Assembly: GCA_017456885.1 (NCBI GenBank)
Contig: JAFTIM010000005.1
Location: 1-64,000 of the forward strand
Direction: 5' to 3'
From: Paludibacteraceae bacterium
Lineage (GTDB): Bacteria; Bacteroidota; Bacteroidia; Bacteroidales; Paludibacteraceae
Length of the DNA: 64,000 nt
Both the position numbers and the translations under genes were made by a program. Below, piece by piece: positions 16,117 through 25,573 of this stretch. How positions within the stretch are numbered: the first letter of the stretch is position 1; each line of letters begins with the position of its first letter. The notes below the pieces were generated by a model that had not been told where the DNA came from, did no database searches, and saw only the letters and a program-made list of their open reading frames with translations.

Positions 16117-19100
16117 ATGAAGAAAGCAAAATATTCATTCTTGGTGTTGTTTTTAATGAGCTGTTCTTTTGTGGTTAATGCCCAAATTTACACTGAAACC
16201 TTTCATAGAACTTTTGGTGTTCCTTTTTTACCACATCCAATTTCTGACGTGAACTGGGCGAAAGGAGGTGGAACTTTTGGTGAAATTCGTTCGGCTTTAG
16301 GAAGTATTACTATAGAGCAACGTGGTGTAGAATTATATTCGCATACTAATGATATAAGCGATTATGATGCTCCTACAGGAAATGCTTTTAGTCAATTTAT
16401 TAGAGATTATGTAGACTTATCTGACGATGTGATAGATGTAATTGCCGGGCAGGAGTTTTCAATTTCGGCTGTTGGTATGTGTGATTTGGTGCCTTGGGCA
16501 AACGGTGTTGCTTTTGTTGACTGGGATGGAAATGGTGCTTTTGACGATCATTCCACAGATTTGTATAATGTTTATGGATTTTCGCAAGCAGGCAAAGTTG
16601 AGTATGCAGGAGTAGCTGCTTCTCCTTTAAATGTTAAATGGAATTTTATAGCACCTAATTTTACTGAAGAACGTTTGGTGCGTGTTCGTATTCGTTTTGA
16701 CGAAGGAGTTAACGAGGGGGTTGCCATTAAGAAAAATGCTATTGCAGATTGGGCTACAAAGTCGGCTACTGATGGTGGAATTCCTGAAGTTACATTATCA
16801 CAGGTTAGTGAAACTTCGTTCCAAAATTTTTGGTCAATGGCTTTAAATCGTTTTTTTCCTACAGCAAATGGAACGCGTGGATCTAGTGCAGATATAATGC
16901 TTAAGATTATTCCTGATCCATATTCAGTGGTTACTCCTCAACCAAAAGAAACGATAGTTGGTGCTGGAAATGTGGGAATCTCTTGTCAGTCTACACAAGG
17001 AACTGCCATTACCGATGCTGCAGGATTTGAAGCTTTTATGTCGGCTACATCGGGCAACTACTATTTGGCAAACGACATTACGCTAACGTCGTTGCCTGTG
17101 TCGCAAACCACTTTCAGTGGTACGTTTGATGGTAACGGACATACAATTACTTTCTCCAGCAATGCAACTGCAACATTCAATGGAACGAGTAAAGATGATT
17201 GTTTTTATCCCTATGGATTAACAGATAGGGCTATTGGAGAAAATATGCTTGATGTAAATAATCTTACATTAAATTTTGACAAAACAAATTATCCTAATCG
17301 TGCTATAGCAGGTGGTTTTTGTGGTGTGTTGGCAAAAAACTCAACCATTAAAAATGTGAAATTGGTGTATGCTGCCGATGCTACTTATAAGAACAATGCT
17401 ACGGAAGCACCTATTTTTGGTTTGGTAGCAGGTATCAATAAAGGTAGAATTGAAAATGTATCGGTTGACGTTCAAGCTGGCAAAACTGTAATGCTTCAAA
17501 ATGCAGGTTCACCTACGGCTTCTGCGTTTGGAGGTATCACAGGTGTGCTTTATCTTGGTATTGTAAAACATTGTGCTGTGAATATCAATGGTACGATGAA
17601 GCATGAAGGTGCATCGGCAATGCAAGAAACACTTACTTCAGCTTTCATCGGACGTTTGCAGGCGGGCATTGTAAGTAACGTGAAGTTCAGCGGTAGCGGT
17701 ACGATGTATGCAAATTCATCTGCAGTTTCTTATGTACGTAACTATATGGGAGGTATTGCGGGTATGACACATACTCCTCAAGGTGAATTCTGCGGAAACC
17801 AAGATTTTGATAAACAACTTAAGAGTTGGGGTTACGACAATGGAACCGTTGGTCTTGATGTAAACAATGTGATTATTTCTTATACGGGAGCAATGAATAT
17901 GTCGTCGGCTGCTGATAACGGCAATTATGCTTACCATTGTCGTGGGTTGCTTTTTGCTGAGGCTCACGATACTATCGTAGTACCAAATCTTATTACACAA
18001 AATGTGGCTCCTACCATTGAAAAAGAAGCTCCAGCTGATGCTTCGCTTACAGATATCCCTTTGATTTCGAAAACAAAAGGTTTGTATAATGCTCTCGTCC
18101 CAAATGGGAAAACGAGTGTGACTGCACAGAATACTAACCCTCGTTTGATGGGACATCTTTATCTTTACAAAGATGCACGTTTTAATGCTAATAGCAATAA
18201 GGGCGAAAAATTTACCAACATAAACGTAGCTGATACTGAAGTGGATTGGGCATACGAATACGATCCTGCTACATGTAGCTATTTTTCTACGCCTTATGCG
18301 GTGGCTACCTATACGGGAACGAATGCCAATGTGCAAGGTATAGAATCGGCTTCGGCTAATGTGTCGGACTTGGGTAGTGCGATGGTGAAAATAGACCCAC
18401 AACCTGCCGACGTGGCTTCTCCTTCTTGGACATGGAGCGAAACAACTACACCTGTTACTCCTGATACTGATGCACCTGTGTGCGGAGGAGGCGGTGGGGT
18501 AACACGTCCTGCATCTGTGTGTACACCAGATTTTGGCACGGGAACAAACGCTGGTCGTTACACTAGTTCTTTAAGGGCAAGCACTTCGCAAGGCACGTTT
18601 GTAAGTTCTACACTACAAACCGCTGGTCTTCAAAATGTTTATTTTGACAAACGAACAGAGACAATTAGTGTTGTTCAAGGGGAAACAGTGTCTTTGACAG
18701 TTGGTGTAACGGGAAGTTGGATGATGGGATCTGTTTTCTTAGATTTGAATAATGATGGCAACTTTTCTACTACCGAGCGAGTTGCTTATGATACAACTGC
18801 TGATGATGTTTTCCAGACTGGATATTCTTTCAAAATCCCTGATGACTTATCTGCAGGAACTTATACGTTACGCTATATAACAAGTTGGAATCATACTGAT
18901 GGTTGTAGTAATATAGGTGGAGATGGCAATACTGTTGCACATAACGGAGGTATTGTTGTTGATTATGAATTGAAAGTGACTGAAGCAGGAGGAAAAGCTT
19001 ACACTCGTCCTGCAACTTTGAGTTGTACAATTCCTGGAAATGTAACCCGAACTGATAGATATCTCACATCTTTAACTTTTAGCGGAAATCAAGGAGCTTC

Positions 19101-22100
19101 TCTCTCAAGTGGAACCATACAGCAAGGCAGTACGTCCGAAAAATTGTATCACGATTTGAGAAATACGCATTCGTTGGTAGTAAAACCCGGAGAGACCATT
19201 TCGACAACTCCAAATTGGACTGGAAGTTGGATGATGGGTTATCTCTATGTGGACTGGAACAACGATGGCGATTTCACCGATAGTGGCGAATATGTTGCTT
19301 CTCCTTACAATATCAGAGGGGGAAATTATTACCAATCAGATTATGCAAAACCAAATAATTTTACCGTTCCAACTACAGCTACACCAGGAGCAACTTATAC
19401 CATGCGTTACACCATTGATTGGAACTCACAAGATGGTAGCGATGCTACTGACGAAGGATTAAACTATCCTTGTGGTAGAACAAATGCTACTGCTCCAAAA
19501 AACTATACTGCTGACAACGGTGGGGTTATGGTCGATTTCGAATTGAAAATAGAAGGAACGTTACCTCCTGCAGTAGGTGGCAATGGTTGTGCTTACGTGG
19601 CAAACTTCGGTGATGTATACGTAGACGATGTGGTTACTTACGACATTTCGCTCGGAGCAGGTTCCACAGTAACCATAGATGCTGACGTAGCAGACGATGA
19701 ATATACACTTGCCTATGCTACAGGCAAACTTACCGTTACTTACAACGTGCCAGCTGCACTTGGTGCGGTGTCAGTCGATAGCATTGGTGCTATTACCAAA
19801 GATGGCGATGAGTATCGCATAGCAGTATCGGCTACCGTAAAAGTAGCTCCTACGGTAACGTTCCGTATAGGAGAAAATGGAGGAGGATTTCTCTCTCTTG
19901 ATATGGGTAAAACAACTTCTTATTTACCATATGAAATTTATCCGTACAAGGGTCAATTGCTTACGGCAGTGCCGCAAGGTCCGTGTGCTATCGAGGGTTG
20001 GTATGTTAGCACCGATGGTGGCACAACGTTCAATGCTGTAGGTCATACAAATCCTGACTACACTTATACTGGTGCTGATGATGCTATCGTAGAGGTACGC
20101 TTTAAGTTTGAAGACTTCCATGGCGATTTTGGTAATTCGCGTTTCACCGTCAATAACAATCTGCCTTTCTATATCAGCTCGATAACAACAACGGGCGGTA
20201 TTGTCAATGTAGCAGCTACCGATGTATTTACTCCCGCAACTGTGGAAGGTGGCTCTGCACACTTAAACTACCTCACCGACCAACGCTTGCAGACATTGAC
20301 GAAGACATTGGGTGCAATGTCGCACGATATTACGGTAACGGTAGAGAATGCAGGCACAATACCTGCCAATGCACGTCTGCTCTGCTTTATCGACTACAAC
20401 TACAACGGCTGGTTCGATTTCACATCGAGTGCCGATGGTTTGGCTTCGGGTCTTTCGAAAAACAACGAGTTGGTATATGTAGGTGTGCCTAATGGAAACG
20501 CTTCGCAAACCTTTACATTTACCATTACAAACAATAATCCGGTTTTAATTAATAAATACGGAAAAACCCGTATGCGTTTCATGGTGGCAACGTATGTAGA
20601 TATGTACGGTCTTGGTCCTGTCAATCAGTACGGCAACTATCAGCCGCGCTTGGATACCGATGGCGACGGAGTAGCCGATGCCTATCTGCCGCTCAACGAC
20701 AGCAACGGCTCGCTCTACATGCCGAACAACGAGTGCCACTACGAAAACTACATCAACGTGGCCGATGTCAACTTCGAGGTGGTAGCTTACATCAAAGCAA
20801 CGGACACATACACCATCGAAGCAGGTACCTCAACCCGTATGGGCGACCTCTATATCGAATCGGTGGAAGACGCCTCGGGTATTCATTCGGGTAGAATCAT
20901 CTTCGACAAAGGCAATCCTACCGGAAGTCTTCAGGTAGAGGGTAACATTGTTGTCCGCAAACGCATCTATCAAGACCGTTGGCACCATGTTGCATTCCCT
21001 ATCGCTATGCAAGGTTCAACGGGTACGAAAGGTATTTGTGCCGTAGGTGCAAATGGCAAATTGCACCGATTAGCTGACGCTAATTGGGTTTTAGCAACAT
21101 TTGACCCTTCTCTTCGTAACGCAGACGATCCTGCTGATACCTATAATGCAGGAACACAATGGGCTAAAGAAACAAATCAATCATACGCTACATTATCTGC
21201 AAATACTTTCTACGAATTTGCTGCGGATAATGCTGGTGGTGCTGTTCTTGGACATGATCCTGTAGATTATTATTGGATACAATTCCATTCCCAGAACAAA
21301 GGATTCCATATCACAGCCAAGAGCGCACAGACGGTAGAAATAGATTATACACGAATGGAAGCGAATGATCATTATTGGAACAGAAATGTATTTACCATTT
21401 ACAATCCCTATTTGTCGCCTATTGATGTAAGGGAGATTACTGCTTCGGTAGGTTGGGAAAACATTACATGGAAGAATACTTATCACAACCGCTATGAGGC
21501 TGTCAGTGCTGCCACTAAGTGTGATATGCCACCCTATTTCGGCTATTGGGTACAATTTACCGAAGGCATTGGTTCGGGTACTTCTATTAAGGTAACTTTA
21601 GGTGATCCTAATCGTTCGAATTATGCATCTGTTGATGATGCTTTTGTAACCGTTACTCCTACATCGACAACGGGTGTTGCTTCGTCGTTCGATACGCCCG
21701 ATGCCTATACGTTGGGCATCGACCGCGCCGCCGCCACGCTTGGCAAACAGGCTGCAAGCCGCACCATTGTAACGCTGACCGATGTAGGTTCCGTCGATGA
21801 GTTCCGTGCCGGTTACGATATGCCCGTATCGTACGCTGATGCTACCTCTACCGTACCCGAAATATGGTCGAAGGCAGGCTCCTCGCGTATGATGTTCAAC
21901 GACGTAATGCGCGACAACGAGGTAGTTGTTCCCGTAGGCATTCGCATCAAAGAGGCAGGTGAGTACGTCATTCGTTTGACCGATACCAACTTTGCGGAGT
22001 CGCTCGTACAGCTCTACGACAAGCAGACGGGTGCAAGAGTCGATTTGCAACGCAACGGCGAGTTGTTCTCCTACAACTTCTTGGCTGATGCGGGCGATGC

Positions 22101-22401
22101 CGACAGTCGCTTCGATTTGATAATTATCGCTCCCGAGTCGATGACCGATTTGGAAGTAATCGAACAAGACGAGGTGCCGACTGCTGCAGCCATTTACAAG
22201 GCTGGCTCCACGCTGCGCATTGTGAATATGCCGTTGGGCTATACGGTGAGCGTATGCGATGTAATCGGTCGCGAGGTGTTACACACCACGGTAGTCGATG
22301 CCGATATGCAGTTGGAGTTGCCCAACAGCCAAGGCGTCTATTTGGTGAATGTGCGTAACGAGAAGGGCGCTGCCGTACAGGTGTTGAAACTCGCTCGTTG
22401 A
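16117..22401 (+). CDS. Giant secreted multidomain surface protein with GEVED domains and T9SS-type C-terminal domain
   Basis: 2094 residues. Signal peptide 1-22 (MKKAKYSFLVLFLMSCSFVVNA). A GEVED-like segment (AFVDWDGNGAFDD) lies near residue 132. Residues about 300-560 look like a beta-helix (YYLANDITLT, FSGTFDGNGHTI, GGFCGVLAKNSTIKNV). Two tandem GEVED modules lie at about 797-963 and 964-1148, each with GSWMMG then a D/N-rich strand (LDLNNDGNF; VDWNNDGDF), and a further GEVED-like segment (CFIDYNYNGWFDF) near 1420. The last 70 residues (LRIVNMPLGYTVSVCDVIGR to VYLVNVRNEKGAAVQVLKLA) resemble a type A sorting domain of the type IX secretion system. Probably exported and anchored to the cell surface; ligand unknown. 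Base composition shifts along the gene, suggesting modular assembly. Confidence 0.85.
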   Translation: MKKAKYSFLVLFLMSCSFVVNAQIYTETFHRTFGVPFLPHPISDVNWAKGGGTFGEIRSALGSITIEQRGVELYSHTNDISDYDAPTGNAFSQFIRDYVDLSDDVIDVIAGQEFSISAVGMCDLVPWANGVAFVDWDGNGAFDDHSTDLYNVYGFSQAGKVEYAGVAASPLNVKWNFIAPNFTEERLVRVRIRFDEGVNEGVAIKKNAIADWATKSATDGGIPEVTLSQVSETSFQNFWSMALNRFFPTANGTRGSSADIMLKIIPDPYSVVTPQPKETIVGAGNVGISCQSTQGTAITDAAGFEAFMSATSGNYYLANDITLTSLPVSQTTFSGTFDGNGHTITFSSNATATFNGTSKDDCFYPYGLTDRAIGENMLDVNNLTLNFDKTNYPNRAIAGGFCGVLAKNSTIKNVKLVYAADATYKNNATEAPIFGLVAGINKGRIENVSVDVQAGKTVMLQNAGSPTASAFGGITGVLYLGIVKHCAVNINGTMKHEGASAMQETLTSAFIGRLQAGIVSNVKFSGSGTMYANSSAVSYVRNYMGGIAGMTHTPQGEFCGNQDFDKQLKSWGYDNGTVGLDVNNVIISYTGAMNMSSAADNGNYAYHCRGLLFAEAHDTIVVPNLITQNVAPTIEKEAPADASLTDIPLISKTKGLYNALVPNGKTSVTAQNTNPRLMGHLYLYKDARFNANSNKGEKFTNINVADTEVDWAYEYDPATCSYFSTPYAVATYTGTNANVQGIESASANVSDLGSAMVKIDPQPADVASPSWTWSETTTPVTPDTDAPVCGGGGGVTRPASVCTPDFGTGTNAGRYTSSLRASTSQGTFVSSTLQTAGLQNVYFDKRTETISVVQGETVSLTVGVTGSWMMGSVFLDLNNDGNFSTTERVAYDTTADDVFQTGYSFKIPDDLSAGTYTLRYITSWNHTDGCSNIGGDGNTVAHNGGIVVDYELKVTEAGGKAYTRPATLSCTIPGNVTRTDRYLTSLTFSGNQGASLSSGTIQQGSTSEKLYHDLRNTHSLVVKPGETISTTPNWTGSWMMGYLYVDWNNDGDFTDSGEYVASPYNIRGGNYYQSDYAKPNNFTVPTTATPGATYTMRYTIDWNSQDGSDATDEGLNYPCGRTNATAPKNYTADNGGVMVDFELKIEGTLPPAVGGNGCAYVANFGDVYVDDVVTYDISLGAGSTVTIDADVADDEYTLAYATGKLTVTYNVPAALGAVSVDSIGAITKDGDEYRIAVSATVKVAPTVTFRIGENGGGFLSLDMGKTTSYLPYEIYPYKGQLLTAVPQGPCAIEGWYVSTDGGTTFNAVGHTNPDYTYTGADDAIVEVRFKFEDFHGDFGNSRFTVNNNLPFYISSITTTGGIVNVAATDVFTPATVEGGSAHLNYLTDQRLQTLTKTLGAMSHDITVTVENAGTIPANARLLCFIDYNYNGWFDFTSSADGLASGLSKNNELVYVGVPNGNASQTFTFTITNNNPVLINKYGKTRMRFMVATYVDMYGLGPVNQYGNYQPRLDTDGDGVADAYLPLNDSNGSLYMPNNECHYENYINVADVNFEVVAYIKATDTYTIEAGTSTRMGDLYIESVEDASGIHSGRIIFDKGNPTGSLQVEGNIVVRKRIYQDRWHHVAFPIAMQGSTGTKGICAVGANGKLHRLADANWVLATFDPSLRNADDPADTYNAGTQWAKETNQSYATLSANTFYEFAADNAGGAVLGHDPVDYYWIQFHSQNKGFHITAKSAQTVEIDYTRMEANDHYWNRNVFTIYNPYLSPIDVREITASVGWENITWKNTYHNRYEAVSAATKCDMPPYFGYWVQFTEGIGSGTSIKVTLGDPNRSNYASVDDAFVTVTPTSTTGVASSFDTPDAYTLGIDRAAATLGKQAASRTIVTLTDVGSVDEFRAGYDMPVSYADATSTVPEIWSKAGSSRMMFNDVMRDNEVVVPVGIRIKEAGEYVIRLTDTNFAESLVQLYDKQTGARVDLQRNGELFSYNFLADAGDADSRFDLIIIAPESMTDLEVIEQDEVPTAAAIYKAGSTLRIVNMPLGYTVSVCDVIGREVLHTTVVDADMQLELPNSQGVYLVNVRNEKGAAVQVLKLAR
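18505..19005 (+). repeat. GEVED module copy 1 within the giant surface protein
   Basis: Encodes residues about 797-963, from RPASVC to EAGGKAYT, with GSWMMGSVFLDLNNDGNF and the ending NGGIVVDYELKV. It is clearly related to the next module at protein level and less so in DNA, so the duplication is old. Confidence 0.75.
19006..19557 (+). repeat. GEVED module copy 2 within the giant surface protein
   Basis: Encodes residues about 964-1147, from RPATLS to LKIEG, with GSWMMGYLYVDWNNDGDF and NGGVMVDFELKI. It aligns with copy 1 along its whole length, with an insertion of about 17 residues rich in Asn, Thr and Ala before the last strand. Confidence 0.75.
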
Positions 22402-22443
22402 TAATAAAAAAAACTTTTTCGGTGTATGAGCAATAGTGTAGTT

Positions 22444-23004
22444 ATGAAAAAAATGAGTTTGAAATTTTTGATTGCAGTGTGTGTGCTTCCGCTTTTTGTG
22501 GAAGCCACGGCTGTCAATTACAAGTTCGATAAATCGGTGTCGGGGCGTCGTGCGTCGGCTTCGTCGGTCGAGGCGTTCAATGTGGAGTCGTACGCCCCGT
22601 TTGGAAGTGAGCTGAACTATACGCAGAGTGTGGCGTCGAGGTTCAACATGATATCCTCGCAAGGGTCGGCACAGGGTGGCTCCTCGTCGCTTATCTCGCC
22701 TCAAACCTCCGCTTCGTCGTCGGCTTCGTCTTTGGCCTTTTCGCCTCGTGTGGCGGCAGGCACTTCGCTTTCGAAGCGTGTGGCAGCCGACAACTTGAGC
22801 ATCGGCTCCGACATGACGGGTGGCAACTCTGTTTCGGTAATGACTCCGTTTTCCACCAATTCGGTCGACTTGGGTGGTGTTGCAAGGTTGCCCGGGCAAC
22901 CTGACCCCGAGCCTTGGCCCCCCGTCGGCGACGGCTTGCTTGCGTTGCTCTGCATGGCAGGGGCATACGCTGTAGCACGCATGCGTAAAAAACGAAAAGA
23001 GTAA
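22444..23004 (+). CDS. Small exported protein with tripartite C-terminal tail (PPVGDG, hydrophobic helix, basic end)
   Basis: 186 residues from the ATG at 22444; an in-frame ATG at 22426 would add six residues before the signal peptide MKKMSLKFLIAVCVLPLFVEA. The middle is low-complexity and Ser/Ala-rich (SSASSLAF and similar). The C-terminus has three parts: proline-rich PGQPDPEPWPPVGDG, a hydrophobic stretch LLALLCMAGAYAVA, and the basic tail RMRKKRKE. This layout resembles C-terminal sorting signals, but it is not PEP-CTERM or LPXTG. Similar small proteins accompany large T9SS proteins in Bacteroidales (from memory, not checked). It lies 42 bp behind the giant gene and ends before a terminator, so the two form an operon. 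Function unknown. Confidence 0.75.
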   Translation: MKKMSLKFLIAVCVLPLFVEATAVNYKFDKSVSGRRASASSVEAFNVESYAPFGSELNYTQSVASRFNMISSQGSAQGGSSSLISPQTSASSSASSLAFSPRVAAGTSLSKRVAADNLSIGSDMTGGNSVSVMTPFSTNSVDLGGVARLPGQPDPEPWPPVGDGLLALLCMAGAYAVARMRKKRKE

Positions 23005-23039
23005 AATGTTTTTTTAGGTTAAATAAAAAGTTGTATGGG

Positions 23040-23070
23040 CGTCGCAGGTGTGCACTTGCGACGTTTTTTT
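23040..23070 (+). terminator. Terminator after the surface-protein operon
   Basis: Arms CGTCGCAGGTG (23040-23050) and CACTTGCGACG (23053-23063) around a TG loop, with one G-U pair, then seven Ts. Confidence 0.88.
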
Positions 23071-23109
23071 GTTACTATTCCGCTTGATGTGAATGGGAAT
23101 TTTTAGGAA

Positions 23110-23439
23110 TCAGAGTTTGAAAATGCGTTCCATGAGTTGCCATTTTTCGGCCGACGAGGCTTCGGGCAATGCCTGCTGAAAGCGGCTTACGAAGGCTTCC
23201 CATTCGGCTTGTCGGGGCAGGGTGGCAAGGCGTGCGTTGTCGCGTTCCCAATCGAAGTCGTCCACCGTGTCGACAATCATAAAAAGCGTGCAGCCGTGAA
23301 TGTAGATTTGCATATCCACGATGCCCACCTCTCTGATACCCGCTTTTATTTCGCTCCACACGTTGCGGTGTGCTTCGATGTATTGTGCAATGAGTTCGGG
23401 GTCGTTTTTCAGTTGTAGCGTCTGACAATAGCGTTTCAT
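23110..23439 (-). CDS. rhaM: L-rhamnose mutarotase family protein
   Basis: 109 residues, the family's usual length, with MKRYCQTLQLKNDPELIAQY, EAHRNVWSEIKAGIREVGI carrying the conserved histidine, and the C-terminal LPRQAEWEAFVSRFQQALP. The enzyme interconverts alpha and beta anomers of L-rhamnose or a related 6-deoxy sugar. It is the last gene of a four-gene operon; 12 bp separate it from the cytidylyltransferase/kinase gene. A mutarotase next to an anomeric sugar kinase suggests that it supplies the correct anomer. The usual catabolic rhaABD genes are absent, so the substrate may not be rhamnose. Confidence 0.9.
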   Translation of the reverse strand: MKRYCQTLQLKNDPELIAQYIEAHRNVWSEIKAGIREVGIVDMQIYIHGCTLFMIVDTVDDFDWERDNARLATLPRQAEWEAFVSRFQQALPEASSAEKWQLMERIFKL

Positions 23440-23451
23440 GGTCGTTTGTAT

Positions 23452-24606
23452 TTAGTTTCTGCGTATTTTGATTTGAAAACAGTTTGTGAGCGGTTTTTCG
23501 CTGATGAAAATGAGGTATCCGCCACCGCCTGCTCCCGATACTTTCCAGCCCAAAGCGCTGTTTTTATAAGGTTGCAGCATCTGCTCGAAACCCTTTGGCT
23601 CCATATGCGGAAACATGCGTTTTTGCGCCTCGAAACTCTCGGTGGTGTATTTCCCCCAAAGCACGGCGTCGCGCTCTACGATGGCTTGCCAGCATTTTTC
23701 GGCGGCACGGCTCAACTGCATGGCGAGTTCCTTTTCGATATGCGTGTCGGCCATCACGTCGAAATCGCTCTCGCGCGGATAGAGCGGCAATATCCAAATG
23801 CGTTGCTCCAACCACGAGAGCAGGTCGTTGTCGGTAATATTTTCGATGCCGACAGGCCAAAAACCGTTGTCGTAGTGCAAACGGCACAGCCCCGGCATCA
23901 CAATGCCGATGGCATCTTGCGAACCGCTCACGTAGGTTGTCCCCGGTGGATTTTCGAAGCAAAACAACGTTTTTGCCAATTTCTCCTTGTCGCCTTCGGG
24001 TATGTTGGTTTGCCACAGCTCGATTGCTTTTTTGCGTGAACTGGTGGCCATGCCGCTGCGGTCGTTAAATTCGTACTCGGGTTCGATGCTGATGGTAACG
24101 ACATCGCCCGCAGCAAGGCTGTTGACAAAGGTTTGGTCTATCCATCCGCCCGCCAAGTCGATGCGGTACGGTATGAGGCACTCTTTGCGCAAAGCCGTGG
24201 TGGAGCGTACGGGCAACCCTCGATGCGGCAGCCGTTCGCTCACAATGTATTCAATGCCGTTCTCTTTGCAGAATTGCTCCTTGGCAGGCGAATGCCCGTC
24301 GCTGTTTACGAAAAAAATGTCGGGTCGGAGCCGCTTTACCTCTTCGGTAAAGTCGAGTATGCCGCTGCCCGAGTTAATCCAAGCCTTTTTAACGCTTTTC
24401 AGGGCTTGCACCATATAGAGTCGCTCCTCTTGCGAGTTAATCGTTTTGCGGGCTTTCAATTGCCTGATAGTGGCATCGGAACCAATGCCTACATAGAGGT
24501 CGCCCAACTTCGAGGCCTCCTCGAAAAACGCCACATGACCGCTGTGCAACATGTCGTAGCAGCCACTGACAAACACTTTCTTGTTTTTGTTTCTCAAAAT
24601 ACCCAT
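23452..24606 (-). CDS. Cytidylyltransferase/GHMP-kinase fusion protein
   Basis: 384 residues from the ATG at 24606; an upstream in-frame start would only add MGGQRK. Residues 1-140 are a small cytidylyltransferase-like nucleotidyltransferase with HSGH (21-24) and RSTTALR (134-140). Residues about 143-384 resemble a GHMP sugar kinase: substrate motif IPYRIDLAGGWIDQ, a degenerate phosphate loop (GMATSSRKK rather than GLGSSAA) and the C-terminal motif SGAGGGGYLI. Such a fusion could phosphorylate a free sugar at C1 and then make the NDP-sugar, by analogy with the HldE and Fkp fusions. Its start overlaps the PCMD gene by 13 bp. The substrate is not known. Confidence 0.8.
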   Translation of the reverse strand: MGILRNKNKKVFVSGCYDMLHSGHVAFFEEASKLGDLYVGIGSDATIRQLKARKTINSQEERLYMVQALKSVKKAWINSGSGILDFTEEVKRLRPDIFFVNSDGHSPAKEQFCKENGIEYIVSERLPHRGLPVRSTTALRKECLIPYRIDLAGGWIDQTFVNSLAAGDVVTISIEPEYEFNDRSGMATSSRKKAIELWQTNIPEGDKEKLAKTLFCFENPPGTTYVSGSQDAIGIVMPGLCRLHYDNGFWPVGIENITDNDLLSWLEQRIWILPLYPRESDFDVMADTHIEKELAMQLSRAAEKCWQAIVERDAVLWGKYTTESFEAQKRMFPHMEPKGFEQMLQPYKNSALGWKVSGAGGGGYLIFISEKPLTNCFQIKIRRN

Positions 24607-25547
24607 TTTACGTTGTCCACCCAAAGCGAATTGCCCGGCATGCCGTGAAAGGCGGGATAACTGCCTGCCGTAATCATCAGAATGACGTGCGTGGGCATCT
24701 CGTCAGCCTCGCTCCAGCCCGTCTCTTGTATTGTTACCATTTTCCCCTTTGAGTTTTTGGCTTTAAAAATTCCGCCTGTGGGGAACAGACCCATATACTC
24801 TTTGAAAAACGGCTCTTGCGTAATGTCGCCGTAGTGAATGTCGATGCGGTAGTTGTTTTGCCATTCGGGTATCGATTTGCTGAAACGCTGGCGCACGGTG
24901 CCGATGCGTTTGGCGTAGATGTTGCCTTTGGCATCTTCCCAACGTTTTTGTAAAAAGACGTACACTTCGGGTTCGTCGTGACCTTCAATCCAACGCTTTT
25001 TTGAAAAACCCGTTGCGCGCAGCACTTTTTGTTCGGGGCTTACCCGTGCTTTTATGTCGAGCATCAAGGCTTTGGGTTTTCGGCTGAACGGAATACCCAT
25101 GTCGATAATGCTGTACGGGTTGTTTACATCTTTGGCCGGTTCAATCACTTTTCCCAAAAAGAGCGTGCCTGCAATGCACACTTCAAGGTCGATGCAACCC
25201 AGCACTTTTACCTCTTCTACACGCGTATCGAGTCGGGCGCAAGTGCCGTTGCCACGGCGTTCGGGTTGGGTGGTGTTGGCTCCTTTGTCGATGCCGGCAG
25301 GTGCAGCGTAGGCGTTCGAGATGCCCCAACAGGTGTTGGAATAGTCGTACACGGCGGTTTTGCGTATCGTGTCGGTAGGTGCAAGGGCGTAAAGCGTCTT
25401 GGTTTTGCCGCCAAGCAGTCGCGACTCTTTGATGTAACGCACCAACCATTGCTCCATATCGCCAAACGGAATGGGTTCTATGCGTTCTTGTGCCATGCCG
25501 AGCATCGTACTCAATAAAAAAGAGGTGGTTATAAATGTTCGTCTCAT
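24594..25547 (-). CDS. PCMD-domain exported protein
   Basis: 317 residues. Signal peptide MRRTFITTSFLLSTMLGMAQ, then a conserved N-terminal segment (PIPFGDMEQWLVRYIKES) and a beta-rich domain ending in NSLWVDNVKWVF, which fits the putative carbohydrate metabolism domain (PCMD) of Bacteroidota. The ATG at 25547 is chosen because it begins a good signal peptide; the longer frame adds 14 residues that overlap the upstream gene. It lies 26 bp after the SDR gene and overlaps the fusion gene by 13 bp. Probably periplasmic or on the surface; possibly binds the glycan whose sugar the operon handles. Confidence 0.75.
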   Translation of the reverse strand: MRRTFITTSFLLSTMLGMAQERIEPIPFGDMEQWLVRYIKESRLLGGKTKTLYALAPTDTIRKTAVYDYSNTCWGISNAYAAPAGIDKGANTTQPERRGNGTCARLDTRVEEVKVLGCIDLEVCIAGTLFLGKVIEPAKDVNNPYSIIDMGIPFSRKPKALMLDIKARVSPEQKVLRATGFSKKRWIEGHDEPEVYVFLQKRWEDAKGNIYAKRIGTVRQRFSKSIPEWQNNYRIDIHYGDITQEPFFKEYMGLFPTGGIFKAKNSKGKMVTIQETGWSEADEMPTHVILMITAGSYPAFHGMPGNSLWVDNVKWVF

Positions 25548-25573
25548 AAAAATCGTTTTTTTATGTGCAATTA

